Source: Rhodanobacter sp. ANJX3
GTDB taxonomy: Bacteria; Pseudomonadota; Gammaproteobacteria; Xanthomonadales; Rhodanobacteraceae
Assembly (NCBI RefSeq): GCF_014200755.1
Contig: NZ_JACHCM010000002.1
Span: forward strand, 248,001 to 312,000
DNA: 64,000 nucleotides
Reading direction: 5' to 3'
Of this stretch, positions 9,292-18,897 are shown in pieces; position 1 is the stretch's first letter; every line of letters begins with the position of its first letter. Position numbers and translations under genes: made by a program. The notes under the pieces were generated by a model. That model saw only the letters and a program-made list of their open reading frames with translations, was not told the origin of the DNA and did not search any database.

Positions 9292-10125
9292 GTGCCCAAC
9301 TCTCCCCTGCCCCGCTTTTCGTGTCGACAGATCTTCGCCTTCTCGCTGCTGCTCTTGCTGGCGCAACTAGCCCGCGCGCAGGTCCCGCACACGGTGCAAC
9401 TTCAAGATCTCACTTGGACCGAGCTGCGCGCCCAGATTGCAGCGGGCAAGACCACCGTCATCATACCGATCGGCGGCACCGAGCAGAGCGGGCCCTACGT
9501 CGCGTTGGGCAAGCACAATGCGCGGGCGGCATGGCTGTCGCAACAAATCGCTCAGCAGTTGGGCAATGCGCTGGTGGCACCGGTAGTGGCCTATGTGCCG
9601 GAGGGTGGTTATGCGCCGCCCACTGCGCATATGCGCTTCCCCGGCACAATCACCATCCCTGACTCGACGTTCGAGCAAATGCTGGTGTCCGTCGCAAACA
9701 GTTTTGCGGTGCATGGTTTTCGCGACATCGTGTTCCTGGGTGATCACGGCGGCTACCAGAACGACCTCAAGCGGGTGGTGGCTGAGCTTAATAAAGCATG
9801 GGCGCAGACCAGGGTGCGCGCGTTCGTGCCTCCCGCTTACTACGAAAGCAGTTCGACGGGCTTTGCGCAAATATTGCGCCAGCACGGTTTTCACGATGAC
9901 GAGATCGGTACTCATGCAGGCATGGCCGATACCTCGCTGCAATTGGCCGTGGCGCCGCAGATGGTCCGGCTGGATGTGTTGCGACATGCCGTTAAACCAG
10001 GCGCCGTCGATGGAGTCTATGGCGGCGATCCGCGTCGCTCCTCCGCGCAGCTTGGTAAACTGGGCATCGATGCGATCGTGTCTCGCACGGTCGCGGCGAT
10101 CCGTGAAGAAACCGTCGGCCACTGA
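9292..10125 (+). CDS. Secreted creatininase-family amidohydrolase
   Basis: About 277 aa from a GTG at 9292, which gives a sensible signal peptide (FAFSLLLLLAQLARAQ). Creatininase-fold features are VIIPIGGTEQSGPYVALGKHN (a Glu and a His expected to bind metal), GYAPPTAHMRFPGTITI, DIVFLGDHGGYQND, and D-E-I-GTHAGMADTS. The family hydrolyses cyclic or linear amides (creatinine, formamidopyrimidine precursors, mycofactocin intermediates); the substrate here is unknown. A periplasmic location is unusual for the family. The frame is open 177 bp further upstream, but that part does not look coding. Confidence 0.82.
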   Translation: MPNSPLPRFSCRQIFAFSLLLLLAQLARAQVPHTVQLQDLTWTELRAQIAAGKTTVIIPIGGTEQSGPYVALGKHNARAAWLSQQIAQQLGNALVAPVVAYVPEGGYAPPTAHMRFPGTITIPDSTFEQMLVSVANSFAVHGFRDIVFLGDHGGYQNDLKRVVAELNKAWAQTRVRAFVPPAYYESSSTGFAQILRQHGFHDDEIGTHAGMADTSLQLAVAPQMVRLDVLRHAVKPGAVDGVYGGDPRRSSAQLGKLGIDAIVSRTVAAIREETVGH

Positions 10126-10191
10126 TCTCGCGCAGGCCGGCCATTTCCCTATCATCGACACTCGACGAAACCAGAACAGGACACGCTAGAT

Positions 10192-11361
10192 ATGCCCTTC
10201 CACCGTTTGATGCGTCGCGCGGGTGGCGCGAATGTGCTGTGGGCCGGCTTGGCGCTGACGGGCACCGTAACCGCGGCAACGCCAATCGTCACCGTGCCGG
10301 GCATGCCGCCGGTGAGCAGCCCGGCAAACCTCTACAGCCAGTCCGCCGCCAACGATTTCAGCCCGGCCGTGAAGGGCGCACTGCCGCGGGTGTATGTGCC
10401 GAACGTGCGTTCAGATGACGTATCCGTGATCGATCCAGCCACATTCAAGGTGCTGACCACGTTCAAGGTTGGCCGCAGCCCGCAGCACATCGTGCCGTCA
10501 TGGGATCTGAAGAAGCTGTGGGTGACCAACAATGCCGAGGGCGGTAGCGAAGGCAGCCTGACCCCGATCGATCCCCTGACCGGTCAGCCGGGCGAGGCGA
10601 TCCCGGTGGACGACCCGTACAACATGTACTTCACCCCGGATGGCAGCGAAGCGATCGTCGTATCCGATGCGCATGCGCAGCTGGATTTTCGTGATGCGCA
10701 CACGATGGCGCTGAAGAGCCGCCTGCCGGTGCCTGGCTGCAAGGGCATCAACCACGCCGACTTCTCGATCGACGGGCGCTACGCGATCTTCACCTGCGAG
10801 TTTGGCGGCGCTCTGGCCAAGATCGACATGGTGAACCACAAGGTGCTCGGCTACCTGCAGGTGGACAAGAAAGCCGGCATGCCGCAGGACGTCCGAGTTT
10901 CGCCGGACGGCAAGGTGTTCTACGTGGCGGACATGATGGCCGATGGCGTGTTCCTGATCGACGGCGACAGCTTCACCAAGATCGGCTTCATCCACACCGG
11001 CATCGGCACCCATGGGCTGTACCCCAGTCGCAACGGCACCCGGCTGTACGTCAGCAATCGGGGCTCGCACAATATTCACGGCCGACGCCACGGCAAGGGC
11101 AGTGTCTCGGTGATCGACTACGCCACGCGCAAGGTCGTCGCCAGGTGGCGGATTCCCGGTGGCGGCAGCCCGGACATGGGCAATGTCAGCGCCGATGGCA
11201 GCATGCTGTGGTTGAGCGGTCGCTTCGACGACGTGGTGTATGCGATCAACACTCGCACCGGCAAGGTGCGCAGTATCAAGGTCGGCATGGAGCCGCACGG
11301 CCTGACCGTATGGCCGCAGCCGGGACGCTATTCGCTGGGCCATACCGGCATCATGCGCTGA
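10192..11361 (+). CDS. Secreted YVTN-type beta-propeller protein
   Basis: About 389 aa with an N-terminal signal (VLWAGLALTGTVTAA). Repeats of the YVTN/YncE type are visible: RVYVPNVRSDDVSVIDPATFKVL, LWVTNNAEGG, VFYVADMMADGVFLIDGD, RLYVSNRGSHNIHG and MLWLSGRFDDVVYAINTRTGKV, fitting a seven-bladed propeller. Such proteins bind ligands or partners in the periplasm; no catalytic motif is seen. It follows the creatininase-like gene by 66 bp and may be in the same unit. Confidence 0.82.
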   Translation: MPFHRLMRRAGGANVLWAGLALTGTVTAATPIVTVPGMPPVSSPANLYSQSAANDFSPAVKGALPRVYVPNVRSDDVSVIDPATFKVLTTFKVGRSPQHIVPSWDLKKLWVTNNAEGGSEGSLTPIDPLTGQPGEAIPVDDPYNMYFTPDGSEAIVVSDAHAQLDFRDAHTMALKSRLPVPGCKGINHADFSIDGRYAIFTCEFGGALAKIDMVNHKVLGYLQVDKKAGMPQDVRVSPDGKVFYVADMMADGVFLIDGDSFTKIGFIHTGIGTHGLYPSRNGTRLYVSNRGSHNIHGRRHGKGSVSVIDYATRKVVARWRIPGGGSPDMGNVSADGSMLWLSGRFDDVVYAINTRTGKVRSIKVGMEPHGLTVWPQPGRYSLGHTGIMR

Positions 11362-11979
11362 CCGCAAAACGCGAGCTACCTACAGGCCGCCGCGAGATGG
11401 AGTCCTGTATCAAATCCGCGACGGAGCTCGAAGTTCTCAGCCGCGAGGCGGAAGCACATTGAAATCGCGACATCGTTCCAACGATAAAAGCTACTCGACT
11501 GCTGTCATGCACTCTATGGCGCAATGAGCTTTGCGCCTCGCAAGGCGAAAGAACGCAGCGATGGCCCATCGCAGACCATCAATAGCCCTGAATATGGAAA
11601 AGAGCGAAACGACAAGTCGATAGACATCAAGCAGTACCATGACGACGAGTCTGGAAGCAGGCATCCGAGCACGCTTACAGTGAAGATTCTCGACGCGGTC
11701 GCCGACATCACCGCTTACGTGAATAGCACAAAAAAATGAAGTGCCAGGCGAGCATGGCAGGACGGCGACTGTCTTTGACCTCATCGTCACTTTGCCTTCT
11801 TGGTGGCAAGACGCATGGGGCGTTCCAGTGGCCTGTCCGGCACATACTTTGGTCTCCAAAACTGCACAGACTTTGGTGCCACGCCCACTTGGCAGACTCA
11901 GCATAAAAACCTTGCGCCTGACAGCGCCGAATACGTCCATGGGCGGCGACACGCATGATTGTCTGGAACGGTGAAGCTG
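11362..11979. other. Intergenic region, at most one doubtful small ORF
   Basis: About 620 bp between the propeller gene and the tetR stop. A 71-codon frame (11524-11739, +) starts MSFAPRKAKERSDGPS and is hydrophilic, but has no visible ribosome-binding site and no recognisable relatives, so it is not called as a gene. Confidence 0.45.
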
Positions 11980-12699
11980 TTACTTCGCCGGCTTCGCAGC
12001 CGATAGCGCAGCCCAGCTATCGAGCAAAGTGCGTGTCTGCTCAAGTACGGTCGCTTTCAGCAAAGCGCCGTTGGCCGCATCGATCTCTTTCCACCCGAGC
12101 ACATCGAGGCAAGCCCCGGGAGGATGGTAGAACGGCATGATCTGGCCTTTGAGCGTGAGCATCCGGATGCGGGTTATGGAGTCGTTGACGCTACGACCGG
12201 TGATGCGCGAAAGCAGGGTCAGGGTCACTTTGTTCAGCGGCTGCTTCAATCGACGATGGAGCAGCTTGGAGGCAACATCGGCCTCTTCGTCGGCCAGCTC
12301 TCGAGCCACGAAAAGTCGTCGCTTGGAGGCATAGGGCTGTAGAAGCACGCAATCCAAGGTGGTTGCCTGGATGGCGATGAAGGCGTCGATCAGTGCATCG
12401 CTATCGCCATGGCTTTTCAATACGTCATTGGCTTGCCGCATGGCCGGCGCGAAGCGATCCCTGAGATCGTTGGTGATGTATTCGGCGCACGCCTGATACA
12501 CCCCCTCCTTGTTTTCGAAGTAGTACTGCAGCGCCGGCGCGTTGACGCCGGCGGCGGCGGCGATATCGCGTGTGGATGCACCGGCAAAACCGTGCTCGCC
12601 GAACAGCTTCACCGCCGCGGCGATGATGCGCTGACGCGTTTCGTCGCCACGCGCATAACCGCCCGCCAACGGCCGACGGGGTCGCTTGACGGGGCTCAT
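11980..12699 (-). CDS. TetR family repressor (DUF1956-type C-terminus)
   Basis: About 239 aa starting MSPVKRPRRPLAGG. The N-terminal helix-turn-helix is typical: TRQRIIAAAVKLFGEHGFAGASTRDIAAAAGVNAPALQYYFENKEGVYQAC. The C-terminal ligand domain (YITNDLRDRF..., LLQPYASKRRLFVARELADE) resembles the CerR/DUF1956 group. It is divergent from the efflux operon and the shared region holds two dyads, so it most likely represses that operon and itself, with a transported compound as inducer. The alternative upstream start at 12756 would overlap the operators and is not preferred. Confidence 0.88.
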   Translation of the reverse strand: MSPVKRPRRPLAGGYARGDETRQRIIAAAVKLFGEHGFAGASTRDIAAAAGVNAPALQYYFENKEGVYQACAEYITNDLRDRFAPAMRQANDVLKSHGDSDALIDAFIAIQATTLDCVLLQPYASKRRLFVARELADEEADVASKLLHRRLKQPLNKVTLTLLSRITGRSVNDSITRIRMLTLKGQIMPFYHPPGACLDVLGWKEIDAANGALLKATVLEQTRTLLDSWAALSAAKPAK

Positions 12700-12749
12700 G
12701 CGCGGGCTCTCATACGGGTGATCTCCTGGATGCCCGCGGATAATAACAT

Positions 12750-12793
12750 TTGACAAAAGTATTCCAATCGGAATAAATGTTCCACCCGGAATA
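12750..12793 (+). promoter_or_regulatory. Efflux-operon promoter with two TetR-type dyad operators
   Basis: TTGACA (12750-12755) and ATAAAT (12773-12778) are spaced by 17 bp. A perfect dyad TATTCCAATCGGAATA (12760-12775) lies between them, and a near-identical TGTTCCACCCGGAATA (12778-12793) follows at an 18-bp offset, about two helical turns. AAAAGTATTCC and GGAATACTTTT also form a larger symmetric frame. The design fits cooperative repression by the adjacent TetR protein. Confidence 0.75.
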
Positions 12794-12809
12794 CTTTTGG
12801 ACGATAACC

Positions 12810-13952
12810 ATGCCTCCCGCTACTGGATCCGCATCGAACGCCGACGGCACGCAAGGCACCACCGCCCCACCGGCGCGACCGTCGAAAGTGCGTCGTTTCC
12901 TCATCCCCGCCGGCATTGTCGTCGCCATCATCGCGGTCGTCGCGCTGGTTTACTGGTGGCTCGTCGGCCGCTTCATGCAGAGCACGGACGATGCGTATCT
13001 GCAGGCCGACAGCGTCACCGTCGCGCCCAAGGTCAGCGGCTACGTCACCGATGTCTACGTGGGCGACAACGTCTCGGTGAAAGCAGGCGAGCCGCTGGTA
13101 CGGCTCGACAGCCGTCAATATCAGGCTGCGCTGGATCAGGCCCAGGCCACGATCGACACACGCAAGGCGGATATTCTGCGCGCGCAAGCCGGTGTGCCGC
13201 AGCAGCGGGCCGCGATCGCACAAGCCAAGGCGCAGCAGCAAGTGGCCGCGCTCAATAGCCGCCACGCCGAAGACGAAGTGCGTCGTTACGGGCCGCTGGC
13301 GACGACCGGTGCGGAAAGCGGCGACCAACTATCCGTACTGACCAGCAATCGCGACCAGGCGCGCGCGACGCTCGCCGCCGACACCGCGGCGCTGGACCAG
13401 GCGCAGGCACGTATGGCCGATCTGGATGCCCAGCTGGCGCAGGCACGCGCGCAACTGGAGGCGGCACAGGCCTCCGCGCGACAAACGCAGCTCGACCTGC
13501 AAGACACCGTGATCCGCAGTTCGCTGAGTGGCCGCATCGGCGATCGCACGGTACGCGTCGGGCAATATGTGCAGCCCGGCACGCGCATGCTGACCGTGGT
13601 GCCGGTGCAGAGCATTTATCTCACGGCCAACTTCAAGGAAACCCAGGTCGGGCACATGCGTGCCGGCCAGCGTGCGCGCTTGCACATCGATGCCCTATCG
13701 GATGCCGATCTGCACGGCGTGGTGGACAGCTTCGCCCCGGGCACGGGCTCGCAATTTGCCTTGCTTCCGCCCGAAAACGCGACCGGCAATTTCACCAAGA
13801 TCGTGCAGCGCGTGCCGGTGCGCATTCGCATCGATACCGACGAACAGACGCGCAAGCTGCTGGTACCCGGCTTGTCGGTGACGGTCGAGGTGGATACACG
13901 CCCGGCACACGACGATCGGGCCGTCGCCAGCGCAGGCAACCCTCATGGCTGA
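12810..13952 (+). CDS. EmrA-like membrane-fusion protein of an efflux pump
   Basis: About 380 aa. One membrane helix (FLIPAGIVVAIIAVVALVYWWLVG, about 30-53) is followed by the HlyD/EmrA biotinyl-lipoyl half-motif (AYLQADSVTVAPKVSGYVTDVYVGDNVSVKAGEPLVRLD), a long Ala/Gln-rich coiled-coil hairpin (about 105-230) and the second lipoyl half plus beta-barrel (VIRSSLSGRIGDRTVRVGQYVQPG, then YLTANFKETQVGHMRAGQ). It bridges the inner-membrane pump to the outer-membrane channel. It overlaps the downstream pump gene by 8 bp. The start follows the operators by 16 bp, implying a short leader. Confidence 0.92.
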   Translation: MPPATGSASNADGTQGTTAPPARPSKVRRFLIPAGIVVAIIAVVALVYWWLVGRFMQSTDDAYLQADSVTVAPKVSGYVTDVYVGDNVSVKAGEPLVRLDSRQYQAALDQAQATIDTRKADILRAQAGVPQQRAAIAQAKAQQQVAALNSRHAEDEVRRYGPLATTGAESGDQLSVLTSNRDQARATLAADTAALDQAQARMADLDAQLAQARAQLEAAQASARQTQLDLQDTVIRSSLSGRIGDRTVRVGQYVQPGTRMLTVVPVQSIYLTANFKETQVGHMRAGQRARLHIDALSDADLHGVVDSFAPGTGSQFALLPPENATGNFTKIVQRVPVRIRIDTDEQTRKLLVPGLSVTVEVDTRPAHDDRAVASAGNPHG

Positions 13953-15525
13953 GGCGGCCTCCATCCCGGCAGCACACCCCGACCGCGCCAGCGCTGCCGA
14001 CTGGATTGCCGTGGCCGCCGGTTCGCTTGGCGCGCTGATGGCCACGCTCGACATCTCCATCACCAATTCCGCGCTGCCGCAGATCCAGGGCGAAATCGGC
14101 GCTACCGGTACGGAAGGCACCTGGATTTCGACCGGCTACCTGATGTCCGAAATCGTGATCATTCCCCTGGCCGCGTGGCTGACGCGCGTATTCGGCCTGC
14201 GCAACTTTTTGCTCGGCGGGGCGGTGCTGTTCATGCTGTTCTCGATGATGTGCGGCCTGTCGCATACCTTGACGGCCATGATCGTCGGCCGCATCGGCCA
14301 GGGCCTGACCGGCGGCGCGATGATTCCGACCGGACAGACCATCATTCGCAGCCGCCTGCCGATGTCGCAACTGCCGATCGGCATGACGATCTTCGGTTTG
14401 ATCGTGCTGCTCGGCCCCCTGCTCGGCCCGGTGCTGGGCGGCTGGCTGACGGAAAACATCAGCTGGAGCTGGTGCTTCTTTATCAACCTGCCCGTGTGCA
14501 TCGGCTTGATCGCGCTGCTGTTGATCGGACTGCCGCCCGATCGGCCCCAATGGGATGCGCTCAAGCAGGCCGACTGGCTGGGCATCGTCGGGCTCACCGC
14601 CGGCCTGAGTTCGTTGACGGTGGTGCTGGAAGAAGGCCAGCGCGAGCGCTGGTTCGAGTCCGATCTGATCATCTGGCTGAGCCTGCTATCGCTGGCTGGC
14701 ATGGTGCTGATCGCGATCTCGCAGTTCACCGCCAGGCGCCCGGTGATGCGCTTGAGCCTGCTGCGCAACCCGCGCTATGCCAGCGTCATTTTTATCGTGC
14801 TGGTGGTCGGCGCGGTGTTCTATTCGGTCATCTATCTGATACCGCAATTCCTCGGCTTGATCGCCGGCTACAACGCCGAGCAATCGGGCTGGGTGATGCT
14901 GGCATCCGGCGTGCCGGCGTTCTTGATGATGCCGCTGCTGCCGCGCCTGCTGGGCAAGGTCGATTTCCGCATCATGGTGATCGTCGGCCTGATGTGTTTT
15001 GTGGTGAGCTGCCTGCTGGACATCCATTTGACCGCGCAAAGCGTCGGCCACGATTTCCTCTGGTCGCAGCTGATACGCGGCGCCGGCCAGATGCTGGTGT
15101 TCATGCCGTTGAACCAGGCATCGATGGCCGCGGTAACACGGGAGGAAGCCGGCGATGCCGCCGGCGTGTACAACATGGCACGCAACCTCGGCGGATCGAT
15201 CGGCCTGGCGGTCATCGGCACCGTCATCGATCGGCGCAATACGTTCCATGTCGCTTCCATCCGCGAATCGCTGACGGCGAATTCGGTGCTGGGCCAGGAT
15301 CGTCTGGCCGCCAATGCAGCGGGCTGGTTCGCGCGGACCGGGGATATGGCCTACGCAAAAATGCGCGTGCTTGGCCAGCTTGCTGCGCAGATTCAGCAGC
15401 AGGCGATGGTGATCACCTATTCCGAAGTTTTCTACCTGCTCAGCATCGCGCTCGCGTGCTGCATTCCACTCGCCTTGCTTCTGAAAACACCCAGCTATGG
15501 CGCACCCGCCGCCGCAGGCCATTAA
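13945..15525 (+). CDS. DHA2-family (EmrB-like) multidrug efflux transporter
   Basis: A 526-aa major-facilitator protein with about 14 predicted membrane helices. DHA2 markers are LMATLDISITNSALPQIQGEIGA in helix 1, GTWISTGYLMSEIVIIPLAAWLTR, GRIGQGLTGGAMIPTGQTII (motif C region) and GPLLGPVLGGWLTE. It exports drugs or toxic organic compounds by proton antiport, coupled to the EmrA-like protein encoded upstream. The stop is followed almost at once by the outer-membrane factor gene, giving a full tripartite system. Confidence 0.93.
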   Translation: MAEAASIPAAHPDRASAADWIAVAAGSLGALMATLDISITNSALPQIQGEIGATGTEGTWISTGYLMSEIVIIPLAAWLTRVFGLRNFLLGGAVLFMLFSMMCGLSHTLTAMIVGRIGQGLTGGAMIPTGQTIIRSRLPMSQLPIGMTIFGLIVLLGPLLGPVLGGWLTENISWSWCFFINLPVCIGLIALLLIGLPPDRPQWDALKQADWLGIVGLTAGLSSLTVVLEEGQRERWFESDLIIWLSLLSLAGMVLIAISQFTARRPVMRLSLLRNPRYASVIFIVLVVGAVFYSVIYLIPQFLGLIAGYNAEQSGWVMLASGVPAFLMMPLLPRLLGKVDFRIMVIVGLMCFVVSCLLDIHLTAQSVGHDFLWSQLIRGAGQMLVFMPLNQASMAAVTREEAGDAAGVYNMARNLGGSIGLAVIGTVIDRRNTFHVASIRESLTANSVLGQDRLAANAAGWFARTGDMAYAKMRVLGQLAAQIQQQAMVITYSEVFYLLSIALACCIPLALLLKTPSYGAPAAAGH

Positions 15526-15536
15526 GGATGTCCGTC

Positions 15537-17036
15537 ATGCCTATAAGCGATTCACCGGTTTCACGCGTTCTCTTTTTTGCGCTACTGGGTTCGCTCGCCG
15601 CATTGCCGGGCTGCACCGTCGGCCCCGATTATCGTGGCGCACCGAATATTGCGGGGAACGCGCTGCACGCCAGCGCATTCGTGCGCGCACCGTCCGCCGG
15701 AATGGCATCGACGCATGCGCCAAGCCGATGGTGGCGCACGCTCGGCGATGCGCAGCTGAGCGCCTTGATCGAGACCGCGCTGGCGCACAACCAGGATCTG
15801 CAAGCGGCGCAGGCACGCTTGCGCGAATCGCGCGCGCAGCTGCAGCAACAGCGTGCCGACGCGTTGCCGACCGTGTCGGCCGACGCCGCCGCGCTGCGCA
15901 CGCGGGAACCGGATCTTGCCGGCCTGCAGACGTCGCCGACTGACACGAACCCGACGGCCTCCACCGCACAAGCCAGTCGCACGTCGCGCGGACAGAGTCC
16001 GCTGCAGCTGTACAGCGCCGGCTTCGACGCATCCTGGGAACTGGATCTGTTCGGTGGCACGCGCCGCGCCATCGAAGCGGCTTCTGCGCAGGCCGATGCG
16101 GTCGACGCGGATCTCGCCGATACGCAGGTCTCGCTGGCCGCCGAGGTGGCCCAGGCTTACATCCATCTGCGCGACCAGCAGCAACGCCTGACCTTGGTCA
16201 ATCAGTCGGCCGCGTTGGAACAGCGGACGCTGGTATTGATACAGCAGCGGCGCGCTCGTGGCGTCGCCGGCGACGCGGATGTCGAACGCCAGACCACGCA
16301 AGTGGAAACCACCCGCGCGACGCTCATTCCGCTGGACGAGCAGATCACCGAGTCGCTCGATCAGCTTGCCGTGCTCACCGGACAGGCGCCCGGCGCGCTC
16401 GATCGGGAGCTGTCGGCGCCTGCCCCGTTGCCGGTTTTGCCGTCGATCGTGCCAATCGACGATCCCGCAAGACTGTTACGGCAGCGCCCGGACATTCGCG
16501 CCGCCGAGCGGCGGCTGGCCGCGAGCAACGCGCAGATCGGCGAACGCACCGCCGACTTGTTTCCCAAGGTGACGATGCTGGGATTTGTCGGCTCCAACGC
16601 GGCCGACCCGGGGCACTTGACGCGAAAGCGCTCACTCTCCTGGCTGGGCGTGCCTTATCTGCAATGGGATGTGTTCGACTTTGGACGCACGCGCGCCGGT
16701 ATTCGACAGGCCGAAGCGAGCCGCGACGAGGCCGACGCCCGCTATGCGCAAACCGTGCTCGCTGCGTTGCAGGACGCCAACAATGCGCTGTCCCGCTACG
16801 GTCACCAGCGCGAAAGCGTCGCCCGCCTGCAGCAGATCGAAGCCTCGGCCGATCGCTCGGCGACATTGATGCGCCAGCGTTACGACGCGGGCGCTTCATC
16901 GCTGATCGACCTGCTGGATACGCAGCGGGTGCAGTTTTCCGCGCAGCAAAATCTCGTCGAGGGACGCGCCGATCTGCTGAACGACTTCGTGTCGCTGCAA
17001 AAGAGCCTCGGGCTTGGCTGGATTCCCGCGAGTTAG
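15537..17036 (+). CDS. NodT-type outer-membrane efflux lipoprotein
   Basis: About 499 aa TolC-like outer-membrane factor. The lipoprotein signal ends at a lipobox (LAALPGC, then TVGPDY, typical of NodT proteins). Two internal repeats of the TolC fold are visible (WWRTLGDAQLSALIETALAHNQDLQAAQARLRES and RPDIRAAERRLAASNAQIGERTADLFPKV). ATG 15537 is chosen since AGGA lies 8 bp before it; ATG 15528 is the alternative. Third gene of the TetR-controlled efflux operon. Confidence 0.92.
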   Translation: MPISDSPVSRVLFFALLGSLAALPGCTVGPDYRGAPNIAGNALHASAFVRAPSAGMASTHAPSRWWRTLGDAQLSALIETALAHNQDLQAAQARLRESRAQLQQQRADALPTVSADAAALRTREPDLAGLQTSPTDTNPTASTAQASRTSRGQSPLQLYSAGFDASWELDLFGGTRRAIEAASAQADAVDADLADTQVSLAAEVAQAYIHLRDQQQRLTLVNQSAALEQRTLVLIQQRRARGVAGDADVERQTTQVETTRATLIPLDEQITESLDQLAVLTGQAPGALDRELSAPAPLPVLPSIVPIDDPARLLRQRPDIRAAERRLAASNAQIGERTADLFPKVTMLGFVGSNAADPGHLTRKRSLSWLGVPYLQWDVFDFGRTRAGIRQAEASRDEADARYAQTVLAALQDANNALSRYGHQRESVARLQQIEASADRSATLMRQRYDAGASSLIDLLDTQRVQFSAQQNLVEGRADLLNDFVSLQKSLGLGWIPAS

Positions 17037-17108
17037 AGCAGCGGCTCATGTCGGTCCTTCAGCTCTGCTAAGTTGCGCTCTGTACCGATTCGATAGAAGG
17101 GGACCGCC

Positions 17109-18062
17109 ATGATCCGTTGCCGCCAGTTCGCCGCTGCCTTGCTCACCAGTCTGATGTTCGCGCTGCCTGCCCTGGCCGAAAAGGACCAGGCCGCGCCGAC
17201 GCTGACCACGCCGCAGCTGCTGGCCAAGTCCACCTCGGACGAATGGCGCAAGCCGAATCCGGAAAACCTGGTGGTCATGCAGCTGGCCAACGGCCGTGTG
17301 CTGATCGAACTGGCGCCGGATTTCACGCCGCTGCACGCGGCGAATATCCGCACGCTGATCCGCCAGCACTACTTCGACGGGCTGGCGATCGTGCGGGTGC
17401 AGGACAACTTCGTCACGCAGTGGGATGACCCGGCGGGCGACGACAACGGCGACAAATCGAAGATGCACCCGTTAGGCAAGGCCAAGGCCACCGTGCCACC
17501 GGAGTTCACTCGTCCGATCGACGCGAAACTGCCGTGGACGAGATTGCCCGATGGCGACGTGTATGCGGCGGAAGTCGGTTTCTCCGAAGGCTTTCCGGTG
17601 GCGCGCGATCCGGCCAGCGGGCAGGAGTGGCTGACCCATTGCTACGGCATGGTCGGCGTGGGCCGCGACAACGGTGCGGATACCGGAAACGGCAGCGCGC
17701 TGTACGCGGTGATCGGTCAGGCGCCGCGTCGGCTCGATCGCAACCTCGCCGTGATCGGCCGCGTGCTCGATGGCATGCCGCTGCTGTCGAGCCTGCCGCG
17801 TGGCACGGGTCCGATGGGTTTCTACGACAAGCCGTCGCAGCAGGTCGCCATCCAGTCCGTGCAACTGGCCGCCGATCTGCCGGCGGCGCAACGGCCATCG
17901 ATCGAGGTGCTGCGTACCGACAGCAAGACCTTCGCGGCCCTGGTCGACGCCAAGCGCAACCGCCGCGATGCGTTCTACACCGTGCCGGCCGGCAAGATCG
18001 ACATCTGCAGCATCGATGTGCCGATGCGCGCGATCCCGACGGCTGCCGCGACCAGGCATTGA
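17109..18062 (+). CDS. Periplasmic cyclophilin-type peptidyl-prolyl isomerase
   Basis: About 317 aa with a signal peptide (FAAALLTSLMFALPALAEKD). The cyclophilin core begins at NLVVMQLANGRVLIELAPDFTPLHAANIRTLIRQHYFDGLAIVRVQDNFVTQWDDP. Later HCYGMVGVGRDNGADTGNGSALYAVIGQAPRRLDRNLAVIGRVLDGM matches the active-site end of the fold. Insertions make it longer than minimal cyclophilins, as in several Xanthomonadales proteins. The canonical catalytic Arg region is altered, so activity is not certain. Confidence 0.85.
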   Translation: MIRCRQFAAALLTSLMFALPALAEKDQAAPTLTTPQLLAKSTSDEWRKPNPENLVVMQLANGRVLIELAPDFTPLHAANIRTLIRQHYFDGLAIVRVQDNFVTQWDDPAGDDNGDKSKMHPLGKAKATVPPEFTRPIDAKLPWTRLPDGDVYAAEVGFSEGFPVARDPASGQEWLTHCYGMVGVGRDNGADTGNGSALYAVIGQAPRRLDRNLAVIGRVLDGMPLLSSLPRGTGPMGFYDKPSQQVAIQSVQLAADLPAAQRPSIEVLRTDSKTFAALVDAKRNRRDAFYTVPAGKIDICSIDVPMRAIPTAAATRH

Positions 18063-18154
18063 GCCTCGCTACAACATTTTATTCAGCGTCATCAGCTAGT
18101 TTGACGGTTTGCGGAATGCCTGCATGCGTGATGCCGCGTTGACCAGGGAAACGG

Positions 18155-18748
18155 ATGATGTTGAGTGAGACCTTCAGCTTTTGGCGTGCATGGCTGCGCG
18201 CGCCGCGCAGCGTGGGCGCCGTGGCGCCGTCGGGACCATCGCTGGCGCGACTGATGACGCGCCATGTCAATCATCGGCATGGCCCGGTGATCGAACTGGG
18301 TCCGGGCACCGGCGTATTCACTCGCGCCCTGCTCGCTGGCGGACTGCCGATGCATCGGCTGGCGCTGGTGGAGGCCGACCCGGTCTTTGCCGATGCTCTC
18401 ATTCAGCGTTATCCCCAGGCGAACGTGCTGCGCATGGATGCTGCGAAGTTGGGCGATACGCTGCCGCTGTTCGGCGACGAACGCGCCAGCGCCGTGATCA
18501 GCGGCCTGCCGCTACTGTCGATGCCACCGGAGCAGGTCGCGGCGATTATTCGCGGCGTGTTCGATCAGCAGCTGCACGCGGATGGTGCGCTCTATCAGTT
18601 CACCTACGGCCACCGTTGCCCGCTGCCACGTCACCTGCTTGAACAGCTCGACCTTGAGGCGGTTCGCATCGGCAGCGTGCTGTTCAATCTGCCGCCCGCC
18701 ACGGTGTATCGAATCGGCCGACGCCAGCGGAAGCGCGTCGCCGTTTGA
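18155..18748 (+). CDS. Phospholipid N-methyltransferase-like protein
   Basis: About 197 aa SAM-dependent methyltransferase of the KsgA/PmtA-like group: FWRAWLRAPRSVGAVAPSGPSLARLM followed by VIELGPGTGVFTRALLAGG (motif I, about residues 48-66), then LVEADPVF and ISGLPLLSMPPEQ, the last typical of bacterial phospholipid methyltransferases in place of the rRNA dimethylase NLPY. It probably methylates phosphatidylethanolamine derivatives at the membrane. A second ATG three bases downstream is an equal start. Confidence 0.78.
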   Translation: MMLSETFSFWRAWLRAPRSVGAVAPSGPSLARLMTRHVNHRHGPVIELGPGTGVFTRALLAGGLPMHRLALVEADPVFADALIQRYPQANVLRMDAAKLGDTLPLFGDERASAVISGLPLLSMPPEQVAAIIRGVFDQQLHADGALYQFTYGHRCPLPRHLLEQLDLEAVRIGSVLFNLPPATVYRIGRRQRKRVAV

Positions 18749-18897
18749 CGCCGACACTATCGGACGATTGAGGCTAAGACCGGCCTTCGCAGGGGTTTCC
18801 TGTACGGCTTTTCAGCATTTGCATACATAACTTTTCCATCCGGTGCGCTATCAAGCGCGCTACGCCCGCCGTCGCGGGACCATCATGGGAAGAGTGA

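Noticed and set aside
11524..11739. Possible 71-codon gene
   Set aside because: No ribosome-binding site or recognisable similarity; coding status cannot be supported.
14175..15527. Long plus-strand extension upstream of the NodT lipoprotein
   Set aside because: It overlaps the EmrB-like gene in another frame; the lipoprotein signal defines the true start.
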